From NCBI GenBank assembly GCA_024682375.1, contig JAIKZI010000040.1:1-44645 (forward strand): DNA of 44,645 nucleotides, read 5' to 3'. A model generated the notes under the pieces. That model saw nothing but the letters and a program-made list of their open reading frames with translations. It was not told where the DNA came from and did not search any database. The position numbers and the translations under genes were made by a program. Shown piece by piece: positions 14,546-23,391 of this stretch (position 1 is its first letter; each line of letters begins with the position of its first letter). This DNA is from Lachnospiraceae bacterium (lineage in GTDB: Bacteria; Bacillota; Clostridia; Lachnospirales; Lachnospiraceae).

Positions 14546-17500
14546 CTATTGAGCAAAAAGTATCTCTTCCATCTGATCCCAATCGATTTCTTTCATAGCT
14601 TCTTCAAAGCGTGATATTAAATCTTCTCTTTCATCCGAAAGACTGTATTTTCTAATACCTTCAATGACCATTTCTACACCATCATAATCCATCACTAGAA
14701 CCAATTCTTTTAGCGCAGAAATAGCATCTAAATATTCTTCCTCCGGCATTTCATCTAAATCACTCTTATCTTCGGTTTGAAGAAGAGAAAGCTTTTCTCT
14801 AAATGCCAAAAAGTCATCCAGTAGTCTTTTAGTATTTTCTTTTATAAATTCTCTATCCTCGCGTTTACCTGCTGCCTCAAGTTCTTCAGCGAGTTTTGAA
14901 AGTGAATTCGCCCCTACAATCCTTGCCGAAGTTTTAAGCGCGTGAACTTTTATCGTATAGAGATTTATATCATCCAATTCATACGCATTTCTAATCGTAT
15001 CTGCATTCTTTTCTATAGTTTCATAGAAAAGTGAAATACTGTTTAGATATAAATTGATACCACCAGCTGTCTTAATTCCATCCGAGACAACCAATCCTTC
15101 AACCTGATATAACCACTTCTTATCCTCAGGAATTTCTGATAAATCAGCTTCATTTCTATCTGCCTCAGGTCTCTCCTCTATTTCATCAGAAAGATAAGAC
15201 ATGATAACATTTTCAAGTTTATTTGCATCGATAGGTTTAGAAAGATATCCATCGAAGCCTTTATCTTTATAGAATTCTTTTGCATCAGAAAGTGCATTTG
15301 CAGTCAGAGCAAAAATCGGCGTAGTCTCTCCGTCATTTTTCAGTGCATTCAAAGTTTCAATACCATCCATTCCAGGCATCATATGATCCAGGAAAATGAT
15401 ATTGTACTTTTCTTCCTTCACTTTCTTTAGACATTCTTCTCCACTCATAACTGTATCTACAATCATCTTCGTAGGTTTCAGGAGTCCACGAATTACAGTC
15501 AGATTCATAGGATTATCGTCCACTACAAGAATTCTGGCTTTAGGCGCGATAAACTTAGGAATATATGGACCTCTTGCGGCCACATCTTCCCTCTCGACAA
15601 ATTTTCCGATTCCATCACTATCTATAATTTTCTGAGAAACAGTAAATATAAATTCAGAGCCCTTTCCATATTCACTTTCGCACCAGAGCTTACCACTCAT
15701 AAGCTGAGAAAATCTTCTCGAAATATCGAGTCCGAGACCTGTTCCCTGAATGCTACTGTTTTTTTCCTCATCCAATCTTTCGTATGCGGTAAAAAGTTTG
15801 TCTAAATCTTCCTTCTTAACACCGATACCGGTGTCTTTTACAGAAATTCGTAAATCACAGATGTCATCTTTTATCTTTACAACCTTTATTTTAAGAGTGA
15901 AGCCGCCCCTTTCTGTGTACTTAACAGCATTTGTAAGAAGGTTAAGAACAATCTGTTTTATCTTTCCACTATCGCCGTATAGAACTTTTGGGAGTCTCTC
16001 ATCTATGTCGACCTCGAAAGCCAAATCTTTCTGTGAACTTCTGACTCTTATCATTGTGACTATAGAGCGAAGCAAATCTACAGTATCGTATTCCCCTTTT
16101 ACAAGATGCATCTTACCAGACTCAATCTTTGACATATCAAGAATTTCATTTATAAGCCCAAGAAGAGATTCCGATGCGCTTTGAATATCGATTGCACAGT
16201 TAACAACTGAAAGCAGATATGGTTTTGGAACTCCTGTCGAATCCTCTCTTAGGAGTATCTCATCCATACCCATAATTGTATTGATAGGCGTACGAATCTC
16301 ATGTGACATATTTGCAAGGAAACGAGATTTTGCAGCATTTGCTCTCTCCGCTTCATCCTTTGCCTGCTGGATTTCTATATACTGTCTCTGGATGACAGTC
16401 AGATTCAAAAATCTCCACACAAAGAATCCTGCGACCACAACAATAAAGCCCACGAAAAGAACCTTTACAATAAATAATTCTGTAAAGCGTGGAGTTTTTA
16501 CAATTTTATATGTCTCATCCTGGATCACATCCTGTGTACTGTTATCAAGAATCTGAACATGTAGAAGAAAAGTACCATAATGAAGTCCTGTAAACTCAAG
16601 TGGTGAAAGTTTATTTCTATAAACCTTGATACCGGTATCATCACTGCCTTCTAAGAATACTTTTACCTCAGGATTATTTAATGAATAATCCAGAACAGCC
16701 GGCATAATCTGGATACGTCCATTTGTAGCCGGAATCTTATAAGTACCATTTTTATCCGGAAGTATAAGCTTATTATCACAATTGATATAAGAAATACCTG
16801 TCTTTATCTTTCCGATTTTTCCGAAATAATGATTGATATTTACCTTACATACACCTGACATTCCTGCGATATACAGATTTCCATCCTCATCGATTTCACT
16901 GTACTCATGCAAAATCGGTGTACTTGTAAGACCATTCTTCACGGTAAAAAGTCGATAATCCGATACTTTGTCCTTTAACATATCCTTTTCTCTAACCTGA
17001 TAAATACCTGTGGACGCAAATACCCACATACAGTCATCCTTATCAAAGAAAATATCGAAATTGTTTTTAAACGGGAAAGAATCTACTGTCTTTATCTTTC
17101 CATCCTTCATGTACTGAATAGAGTTTGAAGTGATAATCCAATATAGATTCTTCTTCGGATCTTTCTTAATTCTTACAACGACATCGCTAGTAAGACCTTC
17201 TTTTAAACCGATTTTCTTTACCTTTTCATTTTGCTTAAAAACATATATGCCATCACCATCGGTACCAACGTAGACCTCGCCTTTTCTTCCAATCTCAGTA
17301 TCCAAGAATACGGTATTCTTTACGCCATCTTCACTACCAAAGGTTTCTATAACTTTCCCGTCATATATAATACCCAATCCACCATTTGTAGCAGCAAAAG
17401 CATACCCGTTATCTGTGCATTTACAGGAACGGACCTCATTACTTGGTAATCCATCATCCTTTGTATAAGTTTTTATGCTTCCATCATCACGAAGGCATAC

Positions 17501-18760
17501 TAACCCCTTCTCCTGGTCAAAAGTCGAAGCCCAGAGATTTCCCTTATTATCTCGAGTCAGACATCTAATCTTCGATTCATTAAGATATCTCGTAAACTCA
17601 TTTTCAGAAACCTTGTCATTTGAAATGACCTTAAGTCCACTATCCGTTCCAATATAGAGATTGCCCTTATATAGACAGGTTGTATTTACTACCTCATCTT
17701 TAAGTCCTGCATTGAATGAAAAGTTTTGGAAACTATTTGCGACAATCTTCATAACACCCTGTTTTGAAGATGCCACCCACAGATTTCCCTGATAATCAGT
17801 AGTCATCATCTCGATAGAGTTATCAATTGGAAGATTCTCTACAATATGAAAATTAGAATTTCCATCTAAAAAGCCAATCTCAGTATCTGAAGTCACCCAT
17901 ACTCTGCCGCAAGAATACTCTATCCACTTCACATTCTTAAGCTTATCCAGCTTGTATTCTTTCATGGAATCTCTTTTTTCCCCGAAAGATGTGTAATACA
18001 AATTCGCATTAACTGTGCCTAGATAGAATTTACCCTCATGATCTGGATCTGCATAGATATTTGTAATTCTATCAACTCCCAATTCCTCAGAAGTATAGAA
18101 TTCATCAATTTTATTACCTTTTATGGAAAAAATATAACCGGTTTTTGTGTAACCATATATTTTGCCCTTCGGACTGGATATCAGTCTAAGGACTCTTTCA
18201 GAATTTAACCTTTTATCATCGATATTGTGAAGTTTGTCATTTTTATCAACATAGCAGACTCCTGCTGTTGTACCGATATAGACATTTCCCGACTTATCTT
18301 CTGCAAAGGTTCTTATAGAAGAAGATTTAAGACCATCTTCCTGTTTGAATGTTTTATAACCATTATTTAAAACCTGGATTACACCACTATCATTAGTACC
18401 AATCCAGATTCTTCGTTTACTGTCTTCGAATAATCCCCTACCGCTTGCAAAGCCTATTGGTTTTTCAAGACGATTAAAGGAAGTTCCATCATAACGATAG
18501 ATACCACTATAACTACTCACCCATACAAATCCATCCTGAGCAGTTGTGATAAAATTTGCTTCAGAAGTAGGCAGACCATTTGAAGAATCAAAAAGTTCCG
18601 CCGAATATCCTACATCATCGAGCTGTCCAGAAGCAGCATATCCGCCTCCGTCAATCCCCGTATTTTTTTCATGTTCCGCACTGACTTTTAAAGAACTAAG
18701 TATAGGTGCTAAAAAGAGCACAACTAATAAAAGTAAAACGCAAAACCTACGTCTAACCAT
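14546..18760 (-). CDS. Hybrid sensor histidine kinase with beta-propeller sensor, receiver and Hpt domains
   Basis: The 1404-residue product begins with a signal peptide or anchor (about 7-28). An extracellular region follows of Reg_prop-type beta-propeller repeats (about 55-640, recurring GNLWVAS/GxxYIGT blades). A Y_Y_Y-like immunoglobulin domain (about 690-755) and a membrane helix (about 763-785) come next. Inside the cell are HisKA (H820 in ANMSHEIRTP) and HATPase (N box NLLTNAVKY, G boxes DTGIG and GTGLGL). These are followed by a receiver domain (D1125 in IIFLDHMMPG) and an Hpt domain (H1273 in HALKTSAR). In Bacteroidetes similar sensors detect glycans and end in a DNA-binding domain. 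Here there is none, so the phosphate must pass on from Hpt to an unlinked regulator. GAGGGG precedes the ATG. Confidence 0.9.
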   Translation of the reverse strand: MVRRRFCVLLLLVVLFLAPILSSLKVSAEHEKNTGIDGGGYAASGQLDDVGYSAELFDSSNGLPTSEANFITTAQDGFVWVSSYSGIYRYDGTSFNRLEKPIGFASGRGLFEDSKRRIWIGTNDSGVIQVLNNGYKTFKQEDGLKSSSIRTFAEDKSGNVYIGTTAGVCYVDKNDKLHNIDDKRLNSERVLRLISSPKGKIYGYTKTGYIFSIKGNKIDEFYTSEELGVDRITNIYADPDHEGKFYLGTVNANLYYTSFGEKRDSMKEYKLDKLKNVKWIEYSCGRVWVTSDTEIGFLDGNSNFHIVENLPIDNSIEMMTTDYQGNLWVASSKQGVMKIVANSFQNFSFNAGLKDEVVNTTCLYKGNLYIGTDSGLKVISNDKVSENEFTRYLNESKIRCLTRDNKGNLWASTFDQEKGLVCLRDDGSIKTYTKDDGLPSNEVRSCKCTDNGYAFAATNGGLGIIYDGKVIETFGSEDGVKNTVFLDTEIGRKGEVYVGTDGDGIYVFKQNEKVKKIGLKEGLTSDVVVRIKKDPKKNLYWIITSNSIQYMKDGKIKTVDSFPFKNNFDIFFDKDDCMWVFASTGIYQVREKDMLKDKVSDYRLFTVKNGLTSTPILHEYSEIDEDGNLYIAGMSGVCKVNINHYFGKIGKIKTGISYINCDNKLILPDKNGTYKIPATNGRIQIMPAVLDYSLNNPEVKVFLEGSDDTGIKVYRNKLSPLEFTGLHYGTFLLHVQILDNSTQDVIQDETYKIVKTPRFTELFIVKVLFVGFIVVVAGFFVWRFLNLTVIQRQYIEIQQAKDEAERANAAKSRFLANMSHEIRTPINTIMGMDEILLREDSTGVPKPYLLSVVNCAIDIQSASESLLGLINEILDMSKIESGKMHLVKGEYDTVDLLRSIVTMIRVRSSQKDLAFEVDIDERLPKVLYGDSGKIKQIVLNLLTNAVKYTERGGFTLKIKVVKIKDDICDLRISVKDTGIGVKKEDLDKLFTAYERLDEEKNSSIQGTGLGLDISRRFSQLMSGKLWCESEYGKGSEFIFTVSQKIIDSDGIGKFVEREDVAARGPYIPKFIAPKARILVVDDNPMNLTVIRGLLKPTKMIVDTVMSGEECLKKVKEEKYNIIFLDHMMPGMDGIETLNALKNDGETTPIFALTANALSDAKEFYKDKGFDGYLSKPIDANKLENVIMSYLSDEIEERPEADRNEADLSEIPEDKKWLYQVEGLVVSDGIKTAGGINLYLNSISLFYETIEKNADTIRNAYELDDINLYTIKVHALKTSARIVGANSLSKLAEELEAAGKREDREFIKENTKRLLDDFLAFREKLSLLQTEDKSDLDEMPEEEYLDAISALKELVLVMDYDGVEMVIEGIRKYSLSDEREDLISRFEEAMKEIDWDQMEEILFAQ

Positions 18761-18819
18761 ACAAAAATCCCCTCTAAACCGACTTTAGTATGAATATTTT
18801 ACTCCAAATAAATCCACAA

Positions 18820-18848
18820 TTGCAACCGACTTCAAAGTCTACTATAAT
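18820..18848 (+). promoter_or_regulatory. Promoter of tRNA-Thr(CGT)
   Basis: TTGCAA (18820-18825), a 17-bp spacer and a perfect TATAAT (18843-18848) place the start near 18855, about 19 nt before the tRNA. Confidence 0.8.
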
Positions 18849-18873
18849 AAAAAGCTGTGAGTTATCTCACAAT

Positions 18874-18946
18874 GCTTCAATAGCTCAGCTGGTAGAGCAC
18901 TTCACTCGTAATGAAGGGGTCGTCGGTTCGAATCCGATTTGGAGCT
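18874..18946 (+). tRNA. tRNA-Thr(CGT)
   Basis: Complete 73-nt tRNA. Acceptor GCTTCAA (18874-18880) pairs with TTGGAGC (18939-18945), including one G-U pair. Anticodon loop CTCGTAA carries CGT. T arm is GTCGG-TTCGAAT-CCGAT and the discriminator is T, as usual for threonine tRNAs. It has its own promoter and is a single-gene unit, divergent from the sensor kinase. Confidence 0.97.
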
Positions 18947-18960
18947 TTATTTTTTTGCAC

Positions 18961-19008
18961 AAAAATAGCACATAGATGATTTTCAAAGTGAATTTCATCT
19001 ATGTGCTA
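18961..19008. terminator. Terminator of the macro-domain gene, also after tRNA-Thr
   Basis: TAGCACATAGATGA (18966-18979) and its exact complement (18995-19008) form a 14-bp stem. Read on the minus strand it is followed by TTTTT, so it ends the macro-domain gene. On the plus strand the T-run is weaker. Confidence 0.85.
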
Positions 19009-19012
19009 AATT

Positions 19013-20017
19013 TTACATTTCTTTACTCTCTTCTTCCTTCGCCTGTTTTACGAAGTCGCTGTATGCTTCATACATCTCATCATCATGAGAAATAAGAATT
19101 ACTGCAATTCCATAGCCTTTGTTCTGATCCATCCAATATGAAATATTGGATACTGCAACCTTTGCCGCAAGTTCCTTCGGGAAACCAGAAGAACCAGTTG
19201 AAATAGCAGGGAACACAATGCTATGCATATTAGCTTTCTTTGCAAGTTCCAAAGAACTTAAATAACACTGTGAAAGTGATTTAATATCTGGATTTGTCTC
19301 ATCATACACAGGTCCACAGGTATGAATTATCGCTTTTCTAGGCAAGTTATATGCAGGAGTCATAACCGCATGTCCTAGATGAAGTGATTCCATCTCATCC
19401 AATCTATCCAAAAGCTCATCTCCTGCCGCCTCATAAATCACATGATCTACTCCGCCGCCATCATTAAACATAGGATCTGCAGAATTTACCACGCAATCAC
19501 AATCTATATCAAGGATATTTCCTCGCTCGAAGTAAATACCTCTTCTGTCATAGAAAATCTTCTCATCAGTATCGAGAAGTGACTCGGCATGTTCTTTTCT
19601 AAGGATAAAAGGATCACCCCAAGGATCAATCCAAATAGCTTCCACATCCTCCATCTTCATAAACTCTTTTAAAAGCTTACGTGCAGGAAGAGCTGCTGTG
19701 TTCTGTGGATTCTTCTTTACAACCTCATCCATACTTGTAAAGAGTGGGAAGAGCTGCTTTCCATCCTCTGACTCAAGAAGTCTAAAGAGAATATTCTTAT
19801 CATCGCCCTCACCATCCATTGATATAGGCGCAAGAAGCATTCCATCCTCGTGCACGATTCTAAGCAAATTAGTCATGCACTCTCTCCATGTATCGTCATT
19901 TCTATCCTGGGAAAAAATCTGAACCGATTTCTTGAATTCCTCATTCTTCTTCAATGCATCCGATACAATTCTGTTCGCATTTTCCATATTAACCTTCTTT
20001 GTGTTCTCGATAGCCAT
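19013..20017 (-). CDS. SseB-like domain fused to a macro domain (ADP-ribose binding)
   Basis: The 334-residue product has two parts. Residues about 25-150 resemble the SseB N-terminal domain, including MLLAPIS and the signature IDPWGDPF (130-137). Residues about 165-330 form a macro domain, with FERGNILDIDCDCVVNSAD, GGGVDHVIYEAAG and the loop ISTGSSGFP. It is predicted to bind ADP-ribose or O-acetyl-ADP-ribose and perhaps remove it from a target. The usual NAAN motif reads NSAD here (178-181), so the second Asn, often catalytic, is Asp. GGGGG stands about 10 nt before the ATG. It lies downstream of recN with 36 bp between, and may share that transcript. Confidence 0.82.
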   Translation of the reverse strand: MAIENTKKVNMENANRIVSDALKKNEEFKKSVQIFSQDRNDDTWRECMTNLLRIVHEDGMLLAPISMDGEGDDKNILFRLLESEDGKQLFPLFTSMDEVVKKNPQNTAALPARKLLKEFMKMEDVEAIWIDPWGDPFILRKEHAESLLDTDEKIFYDRRGIYFERGNILDIDCDCVVNSADPMFNDGGGVDHVIYEAAGDELLDRLDEMESLHLGHAVMTPAYNLPRKAIIHTCGPVYDETNPDIKSLSQCYLSSLELAKKANMHSIVFPAISTGSSGFPKELAAKVAVSNISYWMDQNKGYGIAVILISHDDEMYEAYSDFVKQAKEEESKEM

Positions 20018-20053
20018 AACCCATAGCCCCCTTATTGCAACTAAATCTAGCCT

Positions 20054-21730
20054 TTATACTGACATTTTATAATTTTCAGCATTTTCAATCATCTCTCTAG
20101 CGTTATCACGGGTAGTTTCTGTAATAGAATCACCGCTTAACATTCGAGATAATTCTTCAACCTTGTCATTATTATAGAGTTTCTTTATAAAAGAAATCGT
20201 ACTTCCATCGATTACTTCCTTCTCTACAACAAAGTGTGAATCAGCCATAACAGCTATCTGTGGAAGATGTGTAATACAAATAATCTGTGCATTCTTTCCA
20301 AGATGCACCATCATCTGTGCGACCATCTGTGCTGTACGGCCAGATATACCAGTATCCACCTCATCAAAGATAAGAGTTTCTGTTTCATCCTTTGATGCAA
20401 CACTGGTTTTTATAGCCAGGCTAATTCTACTAAGCTCACCGCCCGATGCCACTTCTCGAAGTGGTCTTAGCGCTTCACCTAAATTTAATGATACCAAAAG
20501 TTCACCGGTATCTAAACCATTTTTTCTATAAGTATCAGAAACTCCAAAAGGCATCTCCACCTCTGTGTTTGAAAAGTTTAGATCTTTAAGACTGTTTCTG
20601 ACTTCCTTCAATAATTTATCACGAGAAGCTTCTCTCTTCTTTGTAAGTAAAGAAGCATATTTTAGATACTCTTCTTCAGTTTCTTTCAAAGAAATCTTAA
20701 GTTTCTCCAAATAGCCATCGAAGTTTTCAATCTTCTCAATTTCTTTACTCTTTTCATCCAAAGCCTCAAGGATTTCTTCGATTGTATTTCCGTACTTGCT
20801 CTTTAGATTATTTATAAGATCAAGTCTAGTCTCAACTTCATTAAAGTATTCTCCGTCGAAGTTGGCATCAGAAATATAATCGCCAAGCGTTCTGTTAAAA
20901 TCATTCAAAAGTCCATCCGCATCGGATAGAACCTGGTATGCATCCTTTAGATTCTCGTCATATAAAAGTGCCTTCTGCATCGAAGAAAGCGCATAGCCAA
21001 TAAGACCTGATGCCCCATCATCTGAAGTTCTTCCGTAAGCTTCGCTTACACTCTCCATAATCTTCTGGCTGTTTTTCATCTTTCGATACTCGTTCTCGAG
21101 TTCGACATCCTCGCCTTCCTTTAGGTTGGCATTAGTAATTTCCTCGACTTCATGATTTAAATACATGAGATCTTTCTCTCTATTTACACTTGAAGACTTA
21201 GCTTCATCAAGTTCATCCTTTAATTTCTGATACTTAAAAAATGCATCAGAAACCTTCTCTTTCACTGAAAAAAGATCATCGCCTCCGAATTCGTCGATGA
21301 TCTCCATATGTTTCTCTTTTTTCAGAAGAGACTGATGCTCATGCTGTCCAAAAATATCGAGAAGCATAGAACCAACAGCATGCAACTTCTGTGAAGGCAC
21401 ACTCTCTCCGTTGATAAGCGCTTTAGAACGAGTGGATGAAACTTTTCTAGTCAGAATCACTTCATCATCAAAGCACTCGACATCCATCTCGCTAAGTCTT
21501 TTCTTCATCTCTTCATCGTCTATGGAAAAAATAGCCTCCACCAAAGCTTCTTCGTCTTCATTGCGAAGTGATTCTTTGTTTGCTTTTTCCCCTAAAGCTA
21601 AAGATAATGCACCAAGTATTATAGATTTTCCGGCGCCAGTCTCACCAGTCAGGATATTCAGTCCCTCGCCGAATTCAATCTCTTCGCTTTCGATAAGTGC
21701 ATAATTTTTGATTCGTAAACTAAGTAACAT
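20054..21730 (-). CDS. recN: DNA repair protein RecN
   Basis: An SMC-like ATPase acting early in double-strand break repair. The 558-residue product has the Walker A motif GETGAGKS (29-36), a long coiled-coil centre (about 155-390), the ABC signature region EVASGGELSRISLAIK and Walker B TLIFDEVDTGISG. The length fits the family. AAGGGG stands 4 nt before the ATG. It follows nadK after 15 bp. In many Clostridia argR lies between nadK and recN, and sporulation genes follow recN; neither is present here. Confidence 0.95.
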   Translation of the reverse strand: MLLSLRIKNYALIESEEIEFGEGLNILTGETGAGKSIILGALSLALGEKANKESLRNEDEEALVEAIFSIDDEEMKKRLSEMDVECFDDEVILTRKVSSTRSKALINGESVPSQKLHAVGSMLLDIFGQHEHQSLLKKEKHMEIIDEFGGDDLFSVKEKVSDAFFKYQKLKDELDEAKSSSVNREKDLMYLNHEVEEITNANLKEGEDVELENEYRKMKNSQKIMESVSEAYGRTSDDGASGLIGYALSSMQKALLYDENLKDAYQVLSDADGLLNDFNRTLGDYISDANFDGEYFNEVETRLDLINNLKSKYGNTIEEILEALDEKSKEIEKIENFDGYLEKLKISLKETEEEYLKYASLLTKKREASRDKLLKEVRNSLKDLNFSNTEVEMPFGVSDTYRKNGLDTGELLVSLNLGEALRPLREVASGGELSRISLAIKTSVASKDETETLIFDEVDTGISGRTAQMVAQMMVHLGKNAQIICITHLPQIAVMADSHFVVEKEVIDGSTISFIKKLYNNDKVEELSRMLSGDSITETTRDNAREMIENAENYKMSV

Positions 21731-21745
21731 TAAACCCCTTTTCTA

Positions 21746-22573
21746 TCAGTCTTCTTTGAATTTCTCGCTAATTCGCTCGAGGAAATTCAACTTAGAAAAT
21801 CTAATCATCTTAGTAGTGTGTTCTGAACGGTGAACCAAAAGCTCGTCGCCTTTTTTCAAAAGCACTCTCTTCTCACCATCGAAAGAAACATAAGCCTCTT
21901 CCTTCTCAAAATCATGTCTTGTATTTAGTACGACCGAGACATCGACATCTTTGTCGAGGACAATCGGTCTAGAATTTAAGGTATGTGGATTTATCGGGTT
22001 TAGTAGGATAACCTGTGTAGTCGGATCGACGATCGGTCCGTTTGCAGATAGGTTGTAGCCCGTAGATCCTGTCGGTGTGGAAAAAATAATTCCATCGCAG
22101 TTATAGCTATAGAGGAATTTTCCATCTATGTAAACCGAGAGATTGATTACATTTAAGCCAGGTCCTTTTGAGATGACGACATCATTTAGCGCGCGTCTAA
22201 GTCTCTTCTCTCCGCCGAGATAACCTGAGAGCATCATTCTCTCCTCTACCTCGAAATCGTCATTGATAAGACTTTTTATACCATCTTCCATGTTGTCGAT
22301 ATCGAGATCGCAAAGATAACCCATATGACCTAAATTGATACCTACAATCGGAACATGGAGAACTTTTGCAGCCTTTGCAGCACTTACAAGTGTTCCGTCA
22401 CCACCAACAGAAATAACTGCATCTATACCGTCTATCTTGTCATCGATTTCTTCTTCAGTGTCATTTACGATAGAAAGTTCTGCACTTCCACCGTAATTTT
22501 TTACTGTATTCACAATCGAATCTAAAATTTCTCTTTTTACATTAGATCTAGCATAAACCAAGAATCTCTTCAT
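21746..22573 (-). CDS. nadK: NAD kinase
   Basis: Phosphorylates NAD to NADP in the cytosol, the source of cellular NADP. The 275-residue product has the nucleotide motif GGDGT (57-61) and the second signature DGIIFSTPTGSTGYNLSANGP. It is the usual bacterial length. It starts 2 bp after the tlyA stop without a strong ribosome binding site of its own, so it probably depends on coupling to tlyA translation. Confidence 0.95.
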   Translation of the reverse strand: MKRFLVYARSNVKREILDSIVNTVKNYGGSAELSIVNDTEEEIDDKIDGIDAVISVGGDGTLVSAAKAAKVLHVPIVGINLGHMGYLCDLDIDNMEDGIKSLINDDFEVEERMMLSGYLGGEKRLRRALNDVVISKGPGLNVINLSVYIDGKFLYSYNCDGIIFSTPTGSTGYNLSANGPIVDPTTQVILLNPINPHTLNSRPIVLDKDVDVSVVLNTRHDFEKEEAYVSFDGEKRVLLKKGDELLVHRSEHTTKMIRFSKLNFLERISEKFKED

Positions 22574-22575
22574 TT

Positions 22576-23382
22576 TTACTTATCCAGCGCACTGTGAGCT
22601 TTGTTAACAACCTCATCAATGCTAAATGGCTCCTCCATACTTACATTATCGCTTTTTCTGATATGAATCAAAAATTCGATATTACCTTCTGGTCCTTTTA
22701 TCGGTGAATTATCAAGTCCTAAAGCTTCAAATCCATTGGCTTTTACGAAGTCTACAATCATTCTTATGACTTCAGCCTGAACAGATGCTTCTCTTACAAC
22801 ACCGTGCTTTCCTACCTTCTCCTTTCCAGCTTCGAATTGTGGCTTTATAAGACAAACCATCTCAGCCCCATCACTGAGCAATTCTCTGACTGGAACTAAT
22901 ATCTTTGTAAGAGATATAAATGACACATCGCATGATGCAAACTCTATAGGTTCCCCGATATCTTCCGGTGTGACATAACGAATATTAGTCTTCTCCATGC
23001 AGACCACTCTAGGATCTGTACGAAGTTTCCAGGCGAACTGTCCGTATCCTACGTCTACGGAAAAAACCTTGCTAGCTCCGTTTTGAAGCATGCAATCAGT
23101 AAATCCTCCAGTTGAAGCTCCGATATCCATGCAAACTTTTCCTTCCAGATTGATTGGAAAAGAATTCATAGCGCGTTCAAGCTTAAATCCACCTCGGCTG
23201 ACATAAGGCATTTCCTTGCCCTTATATTCAATCTCACATTCACTGTCGAATTTTGTACCGGCCTTGTCTTCTCTCTGTCCATTTACGAAGACATTGCCTT
23301 CCATGATTGCGATCTTTGCTTTTTCCCTAGAAGGAAACATCCCTCTCTCGACTAATAATACGTCTAATCTCTCTTTACTCAT
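22576..23382 (-). CDS. tlyA: TlyA family rRNA 2'-O-methyltransferase
   Basis: Predicted to add a 2'-O-methyl group to cytidine in ribosomal RNA with S-adenosylmethionine. The 268-residue product has an N-terminal S4 RNA-binding domain (about 3-60, RLDVLLVERGMFPSREKAK). An FtsJ-like methyltransferase fold follows, with VCMDIGASTGGFTDC as the SAM site, SVDVGYGQ and CLIKPQFEAGKEKVG. AGGAA stands 7 nt before the ATG. Some members have been described as haemolysins, but the conserved role is rRNA modification. Confidence 0.92.
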   Translation of the reverse strand: MSKERLDVLLVERGMFPSREKAKIAIMEGNVFVNGQREDKAGTKFDSECEIEYKGKEMPYVSRGGFKLERAMNSFPINLEGKVCMDIGASTGGFTDCMLQNGASKVFSVDVGYGQFAWKLRTDPRVVCMEKTNIRYVTPEDIGEPIEFASCDVSFISLTKILVPVRELLSDGAEMVCLIKPQFEAGKEKVGKHGVVREASVQAEVIRMIVDFVKANGFEALGLDNSPIKGPEGNIEFLIHIRKSDNVSMEEPFSIDEVVNKAHSALDK

Positions 23383-23391
23383 TTATATTTC

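Noticed and set aside
15396-16556. Several frames antisense to the sensor kinase gene
   Set aside because: They mirror the coding strand's codon pattern and lack start sites; the kinase domains on the other strand are unambiguous.
18790-18975. 61-codon frame over tRNA-Thr(CGT)
   Set aside because: The tRNA and its promoter account for the sequence, and no ribosome binding site is present.
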